The notes below the pieces were generated by a model. The model worked only from the letters and a program-made list of their open reading frames with translations, did no database searches and was not told the DNA's origin. A program made the translations under genes and the position numbers. 64,000 bases of DNA. Origin: Phycomyces blakesleeanus NRRL 1555(-) (lineage: Eukaryota; Mucoromycota; Mucoromycetes; Mucorales; Phycomycetaceae). Numbering within the stretch: the first letter of the stretch is position 1; every line of letters starts with the position of its first letter. Below are positions 25,420 to 39,034 of the stretch, one piece after another. The stretch covers positions 434,001 through 498,000 of the forward strand of contig NW_017265187.1 of the NCBI RefSeq assembly GCF_001638985.1, written 5' to 3'.

Positions 25420-26604
25420 CTAGATTGCTATGTAACCAGCGGGTAGTACATAATCTGTCTGCTTGGCCTGGTGAGTAATTGTCTTTGTGGTAGTCTTTTT
25501 TGTAGTGGTCTTTTTAGTTGTAGTCTTCTTTGTGGTGGTCTTGGAGTTCTTCTTGGCTTTGTGGGTTCCGTGTTTCTTTGGCTTCACAGCCTGGGGTTTC
25601 TTAGGTGCGTTTGTTTGTTCAGGTTCAGGGAAGGAGTGACAGCGGACTTGGTCGTCATGGTTTTTGCCGAGACCAGGCAGGGTAACGCAAGCAATAGGAG
25701 GCTGTGTAGTTGTTTTGGTTGGACGGGCAGAACTGGAGACAGTCTTGTGGGAATGGCCCGAACCTGTGGGATCAAGAATTTGAACCCAGCCTGTGTATTA
25801 TTTTTATTAGTTTGGTTAATTGAGTTTTTATATATAAATAAAATAAAGGAAGAATTTAGAGTGTATGTGTGCGTGGATCTTCAGAAACACAACCGAAATT
25901 TGTTAACTGTGCTTACCAACAAAGGAAATATCTTCTGCATTTTGGCCTACTTCAATTACACTACAGAATATTAGAAGCATATTAGGAGAACAAGGAACCT
26001 AATGAACTGCAAATCACTTGCGCAAAAATAATCTATATACTTTGTTTTTTGTTTTAAAATAAAGAATTAATAGAACACATACTATTTCTTGTTTGCCTTG
26101 ACTTTCTGGGGAATGGTCCAATTGTACTGACCAGCCTTTACTGGCACACTCGAAGCAATAACTTGGTTAATTACAAGTGCGTCTGCGGGTCCGGATGCAA
26201 GAGCAAGCGAGAGGTTTCCCGTGGCTGAGGGATCAGAAAGTTTCCTATAAAATTATAATTAATATCTTTATTTTCTTTTATTGTTCTTGATGGTGGTGGT
26301 GGACGAAATGATTAGGATGCTTGTATCGATTGTGCTGCTGACTTTGATATTGATGTGTTGTATTATCGTGATGTGTATCTGCGGGTCTGTTTTGTGTGCG
26401 TGTCTTTCGTCTTTGTGTGTGTGTGTATGTCTATAGGTGTGCTGATAATGAACACTATTTTCCGTACTAGCATTACCATTTAATCTCAACCGTCTCGCCA
26501 ATGTGCCAGTGTGCATTAGCCTTGGGGGAAAGAATAGAAACAGAAGCAGCCAGGGCAAACTGAATGGAAATGGCCAAGGTAAGGATAGATGTCTTGAGGA
26601 ACAT
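25420..26604 (-). CDS. Kre9/KNH1-domain secreted wall protein
   Basis: Four exons: 26604-26477, 26244-26083, 25960-25917, 25790-25420; 234 residues. A signal peptide (MFLKTSILTLAISIQFALA) precedes a Kre9/KNH N-terminal beta-sandwich domain: VSILSPKANAHWHIGETVEIKW, then SDPSATGNLSLALASG, a QYNWTIP block and YVIEVGQ. In yeast, Kre9/Knh1 act in cell-wall beta-1,6-glucan assembly; fungal relatives are annotated as Ser/Thr-rich wall proteins. The C-terminal third is Thr/Lys-rich with near-repeated TTTKK units, and ends in TDYVLPAGYIAI without the hydrophobic tail needed for a GPI anchor, so it is probably a soluble or wall-bound secreted protein. Ionic wall binding through the lysines is inference. 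Confidence 0.75.
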
Positions 26605-28751
26605 GACGAGATGGAATGGGTTAAAGGTTAAGGAAGGTAAGAAAGTAAAATAAAAAGGAGAGGACTTGATGAAAAGAAAGAAAGAAAGAAAGAAGGAAGG
26701 AAGAGGTAGATTGAATGAAGGAAGCGACAATTCAAATGTAATTTCTCTTGTCATCCAAGGCAGTTAATATATTTTATTGATTTATTGATTTTAATATTCA
26801 GCAAATAAAATTTGTGGCACAACCTCGCCATTCACAGTTACTTCTTTCAGTCCAAAACGGATAAGGACACTAACGGTACTCACTACCATACAGAGCAAAT
26901 AACCAAAAATGCTCATTTATTATTTTATTGATCTTCCAAATTTAAAAGTACAAACTTAGAAAGCAGACAACTGTCCAGAAATGTAAGGCATCATAGCTTA
27001 ACCTTCTAATTCAACTGCTCTCTAGAAATAACAGCAAAAAATTATATCCTTATATATATATTATCTTGTCTAGGATCAAATTTCGACCAATAGACTTTGC
27101 TATATAAGCTCAAGAGTATACACTATCATTGAGATATCCTAATACTTATTAAAGGCGATCACATTATCTTGGTCTCCACAGCATAAAAACCGATCAAGAA
27201 TGTAAGCAATGCTCTTTGGACTTATAGATTTATAAAGAAGAAGAAAGAGTTTAAGCGACTTTGATTGGCCAGCGTTTATCCCAGGTAATTGCATTGTCAA
27301 TTAAATAGACGATACAATGCATTATAGTATACACTACCATGCTTGCCTTTCCTAATATTAAATGCTAGTATACTGCACATATCACAATATTCAATTACTT
27401 TTATTTTTTGTTTTATTGTTAAAAGAGGGTCAGAAAATTCAATTTTGACAAGTCTTTAACTGTTACAAAACGAATCTTGAACAATCGGTAAGATCAAGAC
27501 AACGATTGATTTTATTGGCTGAACTCACTCATATATATTTAAATTTGATCGTTTTTGATCTGTCTATACCAATTGTATTTCTTTATTTTATAACAGACAA
27601 ACTTACTCTTTAGCACTGTGAATATATATATATAATATTATACCTTCATTTACTGCTCTTCTTTTACTTTACTGTATCTTGCTTTTATTGATTTATTGAT
27701 TTACTTTTTTTTATATCTATGCACGTACATATTGTCTTTATCTGCTTAAATACAGTGCTCGAGAATGATGCATTTGGTAATAGAGCAGCTTTTTACACTA
27801 CTAATATATGCTTGTTTGTTTCCGCTTTGGATCTTGGTATTTCAATTATATATATATATTTGGATCAGGGCCTGGTGTTCTTGTGTATCTTTTTTTTTGT
27901 GTTGTGTATAATTTGGATCCCTTGGGGTTGGTTTGGTTAAAAAGGCACGGATTTTACCTATATTATTTTGTGCGTGCGTGCTTGCGTGTGTGTGTGTATG
28001 GTGGGCTACCAAGTAAAAGAAGAAGAAGAAGAAGAAGAAGAAGAAAAAGACAGTTTTATTGTATTATAATTTTACAGCAAATAAAATTTCAAATTTAATC
28101 AGGAAACAAGCCGAGATAAGAGAATATAATAAAAAGAGATAGATCGCCCTTGACCTTGTTACCTTGTATTCATATTTCTTTTTTTTTAATTTTTTTTTGG
28201 CTTATTAGCTACTGTACTATTAATTCTGTGTCTTTATATATACATATTATGTACATACTACTTGGTACTGATTACATAATGGTTTAAAATATTGATCAAA
28301 TATACGGTTGAACGTGGTGTTTTATTATTAATAATATTAATATTAATACAAATATTATAAATACTATTTGAATTTCTCTTCTCATCACTCTCACAAAATA
28401 CATGCATACACACGCACTCACTTTCTCTCTCTTGCGTGATTGCGCGCCTGAATGATGTGCTTTGTAAGAGAAGGAAGAAAAGTGGACAAAGCGAATTGGG
28501 GGGGGGGATAGAGAAGGATATGATGAATAGGATTGGAGGTGATTTTTTTTGGTCGAGGTAAATACACTGTGTACATGTTATAAAAAAGAAAGATAAAGGA
28601 ATACAACAAAGAAGGGGAAGAAGTGAAAGTTGAAGATGAATTCAACATATGAAATAATATAAAATGAAATCAGAAAAGAGAATAATAAAAGGAGGGGTGG
28701 AGTAAGAGGGGATATGGTGTAGTAATGGTTATCAATCAATCGGTTAATTAC
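26605..28751. other. 2.1-kb intergenic region
   Basis: Promoter side of the Kre9-like gene (GAAA repeats at 26675-26700) and the 3' flank of the cytidylyltransferase. Holds AAG repeats at 28016-28044 and a G10 run at about 28498. Short frames at 27719-28098 have no recognisable product. Confidence 0.45.
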
Positions 28752-30620
<1,869 letters not shown>

Positions 30621-31018
30621 TTTAATAGGATTTAATAGAGATAGATAAAGAGAAAGAAAGAAGGACAGGAAGAACTAAGAAAAACTAAAAGGAACTTCTT
30701 TATATATATATTAACTTGGGGAAAAAAAAAAGAAAATGGTAGCAAATTGTATATATATATATTGTATGTATTGTATATACTTGGGTTCAATATTAAAGTT
30801 TCTTTGGTTTTCTGTTTGTAGATTTTGTCTACGGTGTTTGGGGGACAATAGAATGAGATCTTGAAAACGTCTTCACGTGTTATTGCCGGCTAAGTTGGCT
30901 TTGTCTGTGCTGGGTGTTCAGGCCAGGGTTGTACAAGCATACGCAAATCAATGGCTCTTTTGGATGAGACTTTGTCGTTCAAGCTCCGTTACTCTAATCA
31001 TGCCCATTTTTACCCCAT

Positions 31019-31061
<43 letters not shown>

Positions 31062-31277
31062 TTCGTTAATTCGTTGCTATGTACAAAGTCAGGGTTAGAA
31101 AATTCAAAAGTACAAAAAAAATTGTCACAACTAAACACACACTACAGAGATAATGCATACGAAACTCTAGTAGTTCATTAACATTTTTTATATTAATAAT
31201 ATGTATATATATTTTTTTAAAAAATAACAAAATAAAAAATAAATAAATAAAAATAGAAAAGCAGACATTCAATAGGT

Positions 31278-31315
<38 letters not shown>

Positions 31316-31877
31316 TAGATAGAGATAGACAGAAAGAGACAAATAGGAACATACAGACAGAAAGACAGAAAGACAGATATAGGGCGTTGAAGACGTATTG
31401 GAGACCATGGGTTGTGCGTTTGGTTGCCCCAATTATTGGCCATGGGAGGAATTGGATAGGATGATTTTTTATGTGCATTAATTAATATGTGTGTGTGTGT
31501 GCGGGTTGGTTGGTTGGTTGGTTGGTTGGTGGATATATATATATATATATATATAAGTAAATAAATATATGTGTAAATGTAAGTATATATGTAAGTGTAG
31601 TTGAAGGTGTAGTTGAAAGTATAGGTGTAGGTGTAGGTGTTTTCTTGTTTTGTTTTTGTTTTTGTTTTTGTTTTTTTTTTCTTGGGTTTATACGAGCAAG
31701 TGTGAAGAAAGGGAAAAGCAGAAAGGGTTCGAGTTTTAGATGTAAAGAGCCAGTTTTCTCTTGTTTCTTGTTTGGTTTTGGTGTGTAAGAAAAATGACAG
31801 GATAATAGTAAGATTTTCATAGGCCGTTGTACTTCTGGCTTTCTCTCTATCTAGCTAGAGGCCTGAAGGTCTTTGTC
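30621..31877. other. Intergenic spacer rich in microsatellites
   Basis: Holds the ECT1 promoter and the LAMMER kinase 3' flank. Repeats include ATTT units (31015-31063), an AT run (31280-31312), GGTT units (31503-31530) and GTAGGT-type units near 31600-31640. No gene seen. Confidence 0.5.
31015..31063. repeat. (ATTT)n microsatellite
   Basis: About 12 tandem ATTT units. Confidence 0.9.
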
Positions 31878-33575
31878 TCAAGTACCGTCAAAGAAAGGGT
31901 GACAAAGGGCATCTCGAGCAGTGATCCTGTGTTTGGGATCATAGACCAGCATTTTCTCCAAGAGATCAAGGAAATGCATATTCAGTTGGGTTGATGGGGA
32001 AATGATAGCCTAAGTTTTCATACAAAAGAAAAACATTAATATTATTAATGTTTAGCATCAATAAAGTATTGATAATCATAAGCACTCTTAATCTGTATGT
32101 GTATAAGAATCCATTGAAATTAATTCGCCCTATATTTTTCTATATTTTGTTTATCTATTTATTTCTCACCCTTAAATGCTTCAGCCTTTGTATATATTTT
32201 CGACTTTGTTGTGTGGTTACAATAGGTACACCCAGGCGATCATTAACAAAGAATTCCTTTGCGTCTTTACTATACAGAATAAATAAATGATATTAATATA
32301 CAAATATAGACATATTACTTGAAAGAAGAAAGTCTCTTTATGTGTATATTAATACCTTGCTGCTCTTATCAACGGATGTGGAATAGGCCCCAGTACAACT
32401 TGCATCATTGACAGATGCTCAAGATTGTCATGAGTTTGGAAAAGAGCTTCACCTGTAAAGAATTCGACAAGAATACAGCCAATAGACCACATATCACAAG
32501 GATAGGACCAGCCCAAACCTAGAATTCCCCCAAAGTTAGTTTAGAGATATTGTCAGCATTGGTATTATTAAAATATATATATACATATATACACAGAATA
32601 ATCAAGTAATTGTACACTTGCCTAGTATAACTTCTGGTGCTCTGTAGTGTCTTGTAGAGATAATACTGGCGTGATAATCATTTTCGAATGTAGCAGACCC
32701 AAAATCAATCAGCCGAATCTCTGTGTCTTGTAGGATAGAGTGTGTGCTTTGATTCTATGAAAAAAAAATCAAATATAGATTATATATATATATATATATA
32801 CACACAAACGTACATGTATGAGTCACTAATGATAATAAGTGTAGTCGAATTAAATAATAATTTACCTTTTCATAGGCTGATAAACCTGTGCTGGGCTGGT
32901 TTACTAGCAGAATATTCTCAGGTTTCAAGTCTGTGTGTATTAGCTTGAGACTATGAACGACTGTTTTTTTTTTAAAAAATAAAATAAAATAAAAAATAAG
33001 ATCATTAGTCAAAATGAATATTTCAATGCATGTATATCTATATAAATATATCTATACAAATGTATCAAGATAAATGTAAATGTATGATATACTTTACAGA
33101 ATATGCTGTTTAGTAATTGCTTTGCAAATTGCTGGATGTGGTAGGAAGGAAAGGGCTTAAAATCATTTGATTTAAGAAAGTCAAATACAGACTGGCCCAA
33201 GAGTTCAAACACCATACAGACATGACCTCTGTGTTCAAACCAGTCTGTTGAATGAATGCATTGGCTGGTGAATTGATAGGTGTAAAAGTTTGTTAGTTTG
33301 GTTGAATAATGAGGTTAGGATTGTCCTCTAAAGGTTTATTTACTTACTTTAGGTTCAATGGGTCGCTTTTCTTGAGTGTGTTGAGTACCCGGATCTCGAT
33401 TTTACTGGCATCTTTATATTTTTGAATGGCCCTAATGATCTTTATGGCACAGAATGTTTGACGTACTCTATCATAACATTCGACCACCTTGCCAAATGTT
33501 CCTTGGCCCAAAAGGCGAATTATCTTATCTAATGGAGTTTTACTGTTTGTTAATATTAAAGCATAATTGATAATG

Positions 33576-33610
<35 letters not shown>

Positions 33611-34384
33611 CGGGGTGTAGGCATGAATGTGTGTAAGTGTGTTTGTGAGTGTTTGTGGGTATTTGTTACTTGCATCTTTCGGTAAGAAATTCCCCGTCTC
33701 TGATAATATAATGGCCGTCCTTATCATCGCATGGGATTATTGGTTTTATTGACCAGGTATCACTTGGCTTTGGTAAAGAATATATTGCGCTGTAATCTAA
33801 TAAATGTGAAAAGATCAAAAGCCATAAAGCATTAATAAAGTAGATTTGTTTTTCTTTTTACAAAATAAATAAATAAAGTACAATTCAATAGATAGATATG
33901 TATATATGGATTGAATGGTTTGCAAATAATAATAATAATATTAATAATAATGATGTTGATTATATGCGATAGGGTTTTGTTTCAATTAAATTCAGCCCAA
34001 TCAATTACTTGATTCACAATAATTACAATTCATCACTTGTACTTTGTGCTTTTTGTAAGGTTTGTACTTTCTGGTACATTTGTGTTTATTTTACCTTGAA
34101 TAAATGGCCGAAGTGGCTGTCTGTGATCCAGTCGTGGCTTTTTTAGTGGGTTTTGTGCGTGTGGAGGAAGTTTGAAGTTTTGGGGAGGTAGGGTGCGCTT
34201 CAAGTGCTGTGCTGCTGATGTGGGTTGGCTTGGATAGTAAGAGGAGGTTGAGGAAGAGGAGGTCGAGGAAGAGTAGAGAGATGGGAGGATGGCTTCATCA
34301 TGAGTTGTCATTTGAGGTTGGCTTAACATTGTTGCCGGGTGAGGTGGTGGTGTTTGTGGAGTTTGTGGAGTTTGTTGTTGATAA

Positions 34385-34415
<31 letters not shown>

Positions 34416-34530
34416 GAGAAGGAGGGGGAGGAGTATCTTCAATTACAACGACATCCTTTGGATAGCCATTCTTGTAAAACTCAACCCTCCAGTCATCCGG
34501 TCGTCTTCGTTTTGTGATTGTGGTACTCAT
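31878..34530 (-). CDS. LAMMER-type dual-specificity kinase (CLK/Kns1/Lkh1)
   Basis: Nine exons: 34530-34095, 33796-33670, 33542-33348, 33264-33098, 32960-32866, 32754-32622, 32518-32356, 32269-32170, 32009-31878; 515 residues. The N-terminal 145 residues are disordered with a poly-Gln tract, Pro-rich and basic segments. The kinase domain has GQGTFGKVV (200-208), catalytic loop IHTDLKPEN (D319), DFG (357-359), the family-typical [19 protein letters not shown] activation/P+1 region and [14 protein letters not shown] (418-431) at the position of the LAMMER signature. These kinases phosphorylate SR splicing factors and link growth to nutrient state. Exon 6 ends at a GC donor (GCAAGT starting at 32621), required by phase. 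It is divergent from the ABC ATPase gene. Confidence 0.9.
34386..34415. repeat. Coding trinucleotide repeat (poly-Gln)
   Basis: Tandem GTT on the plus strand, read as CAA on the minus strand, encoding about 10 glutamines in the LAMMER kinase N-terminus. Confidence 0.9.
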
Positions 34531-34690
34531 TCTATGGTTATTTGAGTGTCAAGGACAAAAATAAGAAGAATCTCGGTGAATTATATATGTATATATATAA
34601 GAGCGAAAGAGAGAGTAAAATAATAAGTAGTGATGGTGAAAAGGGTTATGTGTGTTGTGAGTGTTGTAGAGCGTATGTGTGTGTGTGTAT

Positions 34691-34725
<35 letters not shown>

Positions 34726-35505
34726 TTACTGGTTTCTTTCTTTCTTTTTTTGGAATCAAGCAGTCTCTTGGTTCTTGTCTCTTCTTGGTTCTTGCCTTTT
34801 TCTTTTTTTTTGCCACTAAAATAAAACTGTCTATAATATATATATATATATATAAAATATCACTGTACAAAATATGTGTATCTGTATGTGTATGAACAAG
34901 TACAAAACAAAGGCTTCAGGCACGGGCTAATAACTAAATATAATATCAATAATTATATTACAGATACATGCACACAGATTAAACAATATACATTTATATA
35001 TAAAATATATTGTGATAAACTTGTCATTCTTCAATTCACTAAAATATCATTTATTTTTATGATTATGATTTCTTATTGGTTTTTCAATTTACTGCTTTAT
35101 TGGGCGTTTTGGATAGTTTATATCTGAATTCTATATTACATTATATATTACATTATATATTATATTTATAAGATAAAATTAAAAATAAAATAAATATTTT
35201 ATTCCCTCCAGCTTTAATTTACTTTTATATATAAATAAATAAGTAGACATACATTAGAGTGACCTCATCATCAGCTAATCCTTTTTCATCACCTTACATT
35301 ACACTACACTACCCTACACTACACTACACTACAAATAGAGTACAGTACAGTACATTACAGTACAGTAAGACTTACATAAGATTAAATTACATTACATATT
35401 ATATTACACTACAGTGCGCTATACTACACTTCTTATTTATTTATATTAGAAATTTTATAATAATAATTTTATAATTTAATTTCCTACAAAATCCCATCGT
35501 TAAGA

Positions 35506-35548
<43 letters not shown>

Positions 35549-35603
35549 GACGGACAGAGGGAAACGTATTTCTCTCTTTTCTTCTTATACATATACTATA
35601 AAC
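34531..35603. other. Divergent promoter LAMMER kinase / ABC ATPase
   Basis: AT-rich with short tandem motifs: ATT/AAT triplets (34690-34725), TACAC/TACAG pentamers (35297-35420) and a CAGA microsatellite. No gene recognised. Confidence 0.5.
35504..35548. repeat. (AGAC)n microsatellite
   Basis: About 11 tandem AGAC units ending roughly 55 bp before the ABC ATPase start, so it probably sits in the promoter or 5' UTR. Confidence 0.9.
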
Positions 35604-36775
35604 ATGACAATATTTGAAGCCAATAATTTTTCTATGCAACTTGATGACGGTCGTTGGCTATTTAAAGACGTTAATATCAAACTTGACAAAGGCGATGTTC
35701 TTGTCCTGAGAGGTCAGAGTGGTGCTGGGTAGGTTAATAATAATAATAATATTGTTATATTATTTGTTTCAAACCAACATATATATGTATATATATATAT
35801 ATTTATACAAAAAAAATTAACCATAATCATAACCATAATCATAATAATCATAATAATAGAAAAACAACTCTGTTAAAGGCTCTTGCTGAGCTGATTCCTT
35901 ACACTACTGGTGATTCCAAATTATTTGGAAAAACACCTGATGAGTATGGAATTCCTCAATGGAGATCTCATGTTATGTATGTTCCGCAGCGCCCTGCCAT
36001 TCATCCCGGAACACCTCTTGACTTTTTTGAAATGATAAAGAAATACTCCAGCCAAAAGGGAAAGACCTTTGGTGACCCGGTAAGGAATCACTTTTCCTTT
36101 TTGAAGCTCTACATCTACTCTGCCTCTGCCTCTACCTCTACCTTTGCCTCTACCTCTGCTTCTACCCTTACTTTTATCTCCCTGGAAAACGATAAGCTTG
36201 TGATATATATATATATTGATTTTGATTTTATACGTATAATAATAATATTAATAATATATGGTACAGGTCAAGATTGGCATGGATTGGAACCTATCAGAGT
36301 CACACTTTCGGGAGAGATGGAGCCACCTGTCGGGAGGTGAAATGCAACGAGCTGCACTGGCTATTGCTTTGGCATTGAATTCAGAGATCCTACTATTAGA
36401 TGGTAAATATATGTTTGTTTATTTTTTGATGTCATCAAAAGAAAAAAAAACAAGCTCAAGTAAATAGAGCATGGGTATGAGCTATTGGTGCTCTTAGGCA
36501 TACGACCCTGAGGAATAAGAATACAGTAAAAATTTTTTTGATACAAATATTAATATTAAATTTTGTACTTAGAACCTACATCTGCCTTGGATCCAGAGTC
36601 TACCCTTTTGGTAGAAGAGTCTCTCAAGACACGTACCTGTGTCTGGATTACCCACAACCCTCAACAAGAGGAACGTGTAGCTACTCAATCACTTGTTCTC
36701 TACCGTCTGACAAAGTCTCCTCTTTCAAGTGAGAATCTGTCTGACGCGGCTACAGAGATTGACATGCCCATATAA
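35604..36775 (+). CDS. ABC ATPase subunit, FetA (YbbL)/STAR1-like
   Basis: Four exons: 35604-35728, 35860-36079, 36267-36402, 36573-36775; 227 residues. A lone nucleotide-binding domain with Walker A GQSGAGKTT (37-45, split by intron 1), a Q-loop (YVPQRPAI), signature LSGGEMQR (136-143), Walker B ILLLDEPTSALDP and H-loop WITHNP. No membrane spans. Length and motif style resemble bacterial FetA/YbbL and plant STAR1, which pair with a separate membrane protein (FetB/STAR2) in iron or aluminium-related export. That pairing is by family only; no such partner gene is in this window. Intron 3 ends about 16 bp after a TA/AAT-rich run. Confidence 0.75.
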
Positions 36776-37689
36776 AAGAAAGAAAAGAAAAGAAAAAACA
36801 GAAATGAAACAATGTTTCAATTTTTATTCCCTGTATTCTGTTGGTTACATTTACCCTACCCCCCCTCATCTCTCTCCTCTTTCTTTTCACCGTTGTTATA
36901 ATATGAATATGAATATAAATATATATATGCGTGTTGGTCTATTGACATAAAAATAGATGCCTGGCAACTCTAAGCTTTATGGTTTCAAATGCACCGAGAG
37001 GGATAGAGCAAAGTACTGATAATAGTCAAAGGCAAAACGGTACAGATTCCAAATGTGAAGAGATATATTTGGGAGTGTACAGACACCAAAAAAAACAAGC
37101 TCAAACAGCAACGGCTATAGCGAATAAAGAGTCTGTCAGGATAAACACTCCAGAAAATAACCAAACGATCGATCTCTATTGAGAAAAATGAATAAAATAA
37201 TAATAATAATCCCTGAATTATCCAAACTAGGACCACTTGTCTTACAATTGATATGTACATATGAACCATAACTATTTAGAAAAATAAAATTGAAACAACT
37301 TTACAACTTGAATAGACAGGGCAATGAAACACACGGTAGCACCATGAAAGTCCATTTGTTTACTGATTGATTGATTGACTTAATAGTTTCAGAAATATTA
37401 GTATTAGTTTGATGTATTACTTGTCAGGAAACCAATTCAATAATCAAGTTGGACTTGCCAAAGAATAGAAACCTACAGGCGCAAACATTGATATAATAAT
37501 GCAGTATTTGGTGTACCATTCTATGTGTGCTATATGGCCTTGACTTTTTATACCATAATCATTTCCATATTTCAATATGTCCCCGTTAAACCAATAGTCC
37601 GGTATAAATATAAATTATATATATAATTCTTGTGAGACCCTCCCCCCTGCTTGCCTTCTTTAAAAGAAAGCATCTTATACATACACATA
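36776..37689. other. Spacer up to the Tc1 element
   Basis: 3' flank of the ABC gene and AT-rich sequence. The plus-strand frame at 36979-37182 has no recognisable product. Confidence 0.45.
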
Positions 37690-37744
37690 CAGACCCATAT
37701 CAGTACTGAATAAAATTTTAAGATTCCGCCAAATCAAGGCATCA
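37690..37744 (+). repeat. Left terminal inverted repeat of Tc1 element
   Basis: Begins CAGACCCATATCAG and matches the reverse complement of 38980-39034 over 55 bp. Confidence 0.95.
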
Positions 37745-37800
37745 CCATTACACTACTTTTTATTTATTTTTTCAAAGCTTTTCCTCATTCGAATCTCACC

Positions 37801-38862
37801 ATGTCTCACCAAAACAAAAAGGAAACTCTTCCCAAACGAAAGCAGCTTTCAGATTATCAAAGAGGACTGATAATTGGTGGTGCTATAGTAAATGGCACTG
37901 CTGCTGAAATTTCTGAGAAGAATGGTATACCTCTAGCAACGGTGTATTCCACAATCAATAGATGGAGAGATACTGGAACCGCATTTCCTGATAAGCGAAA
38001 CGGAACTTTGAAGATAATGGATGAGCGAGATGAGCGTCACTTGATTAATGAGATGAAGACGAATCGTGAGACAACACTTGGGGGTCTTACCACCTTCATG
38101 TCTGACACCCTAGGGCATCCCATCTCCAAGTCTACCATTCGTCGAACTATTCGTAGATCTGGATTGTCTTCTTGTAAAGTTGTATACAAGCCACTGCTAT
38201 CAAAAGCACACAAGAAGAAGCGGTTGGCATTTGCTAATCATGCCAGAGAGACCAATCAGAGATGGGATCGCGTCATCTGGAGCGATGAGTCAAGGTTTAT
38301 GCTTTTCAGCAGAGATGGCAATACTAGAGTATGGCGGTATCCTCAAGAAAAATACAGAGAAGAGTTCATTAGACCAAGACTGCAGTGTGGTGGAGGCTCC
38401 ATTATGGTTTGGGGCTGTGTATGGGCAGGAGGAGTTGGCCCATTGAAAACCATAAAGAACACGCTTGACCAGTATGCATATATGGACTTAATGAAAAGGA
38501 AGCTTCTTCCATTTATGGAATCTCTTAGTGAGAAAAATGATGGGGAGTTTATCTACCAAGAAGATAATGCTCCTTGTCATAAGTCTAAGCTTGCAGAAGA
38601 GTGGAAGAAGCGTCAGAACTTCCCAGTGATGGTATGGCCGCCGAACAGTCCAGATCTCAGCCCCATAGAGAATTTATGGGCATATCCTACCAGAAAAGTG
38701 AAGGCCGGAGTCCCCTCTCCAAAAAATCTTAATGAGCTGGAGAGGGCTATTCATATAGAATGGAAGAATATTCCGGCTGACGTTTGCAAGACACATTGCA
38801 TGTCAATGCCTAATCGCTTACATGAGATGAAGAAGGCTCGTGGAGGGTCAACACATTATTAA
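37801..38862 (+). CDS. Tc1-family transposase (DD34E)
   Basis: Single 353-codon frame inside the element. The N-terminus has paired helix-turn-helix segments (LSDYQRGLIIGGAIVNGTAA, then TIRRTIRRSGLSSCKV) that bind the terminal repeats. The catalytic triad is D162 (WSDESRF), D255 (YQEDNAPCH) and E290 (SPIENLW), with 34 residues between the second Asp and the Glu. This is the DD34E pattern of Tc1 enzymes that cut and paste at TA. No stop or frameshift is seen, so activity is possible. Confidence 0.95.
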   Translation: MSHQNKKETLPKRKQLSDYQRGLIIGGAIVNGTAAEISEKNGIPLATVYSTINRWRDTGTAFPDKRNGTLKIMDERDERHLINEMKTNRETTLGGLTTFMSDTLGHPISKSTIRRTIRRSGLSSCKVVYKPLLSKAHKKKRLAFANHARETNQRWDRVIWSDESRFMLFSRDGNTRVWRYPQEKYREEFIRPRLQCGGGSIMVWGCVWAGGVGPLKTIKNTLDQYAYMDLMKRKLLPFMESLSEKNDGEFIYQEDNAPCHKSKLAEEWKKRQNFPVMVWPPNSPDLSPIENLWAYPTRKVKAGVPSPKNLNELERAIHIEWKNIPADVCKTHCMSMPNRLHEMKKARGGSTHY

Positions 38863-38979
38863 TTTTTTTAATAAATTTACTTTTTATTTTTTTAAGAGCC
38901 ATATCTTAGTATATATATGTTTTCAAACATGGGGTGTTAAGTGAATATAGACAAACTAGTGTAAGAATGTTAAAGAAGT

Positions 38980-39034
38980 TGATGCCTTGATTTGGCGGAA
39001 TCTTAAAATTTTATTCAGTACTGATATGGGTCTG
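38980..39034 (-). repeat. Right terminal inverted repeat of Tc1 element
   Basis: Reverse complement of the left repeat; ends immediately before TA at 39035-39036. Confidence 0.95.

Larger units (their letters stand above)
37690..39034 (+). mobile_element. Tc1/mariner element with 55-bp perfect inverted repeats
   Basis: A 1,345-bp element bounded by inverted repeats 37690-37744 and 38980-39034, both starting CAGACCCATATCAGTACTGA and identical over 55 bp by eye. TA dinucleotides flank each end (37688-37689 and 39035-39036), the expected target duplication. It carries one uninterrupted transposase gene. Perfect repeats plus an intact frame indicate recent arrival. Confidence 0.95.

Noticed and set aside
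33344..33727. Continuous frame across LAMMER kinase intron 2
   Set aside because: It reads the kinase exon 2 in the wrong frame before the intron; the spliced model keeps the conserved kinase frame on both sides.
34209..34517. Plus-strand frames with V/L repeats
   Set aside because: Translation of the GTT repeat opposite the poly-Gln tract of the LAMMER kinase.
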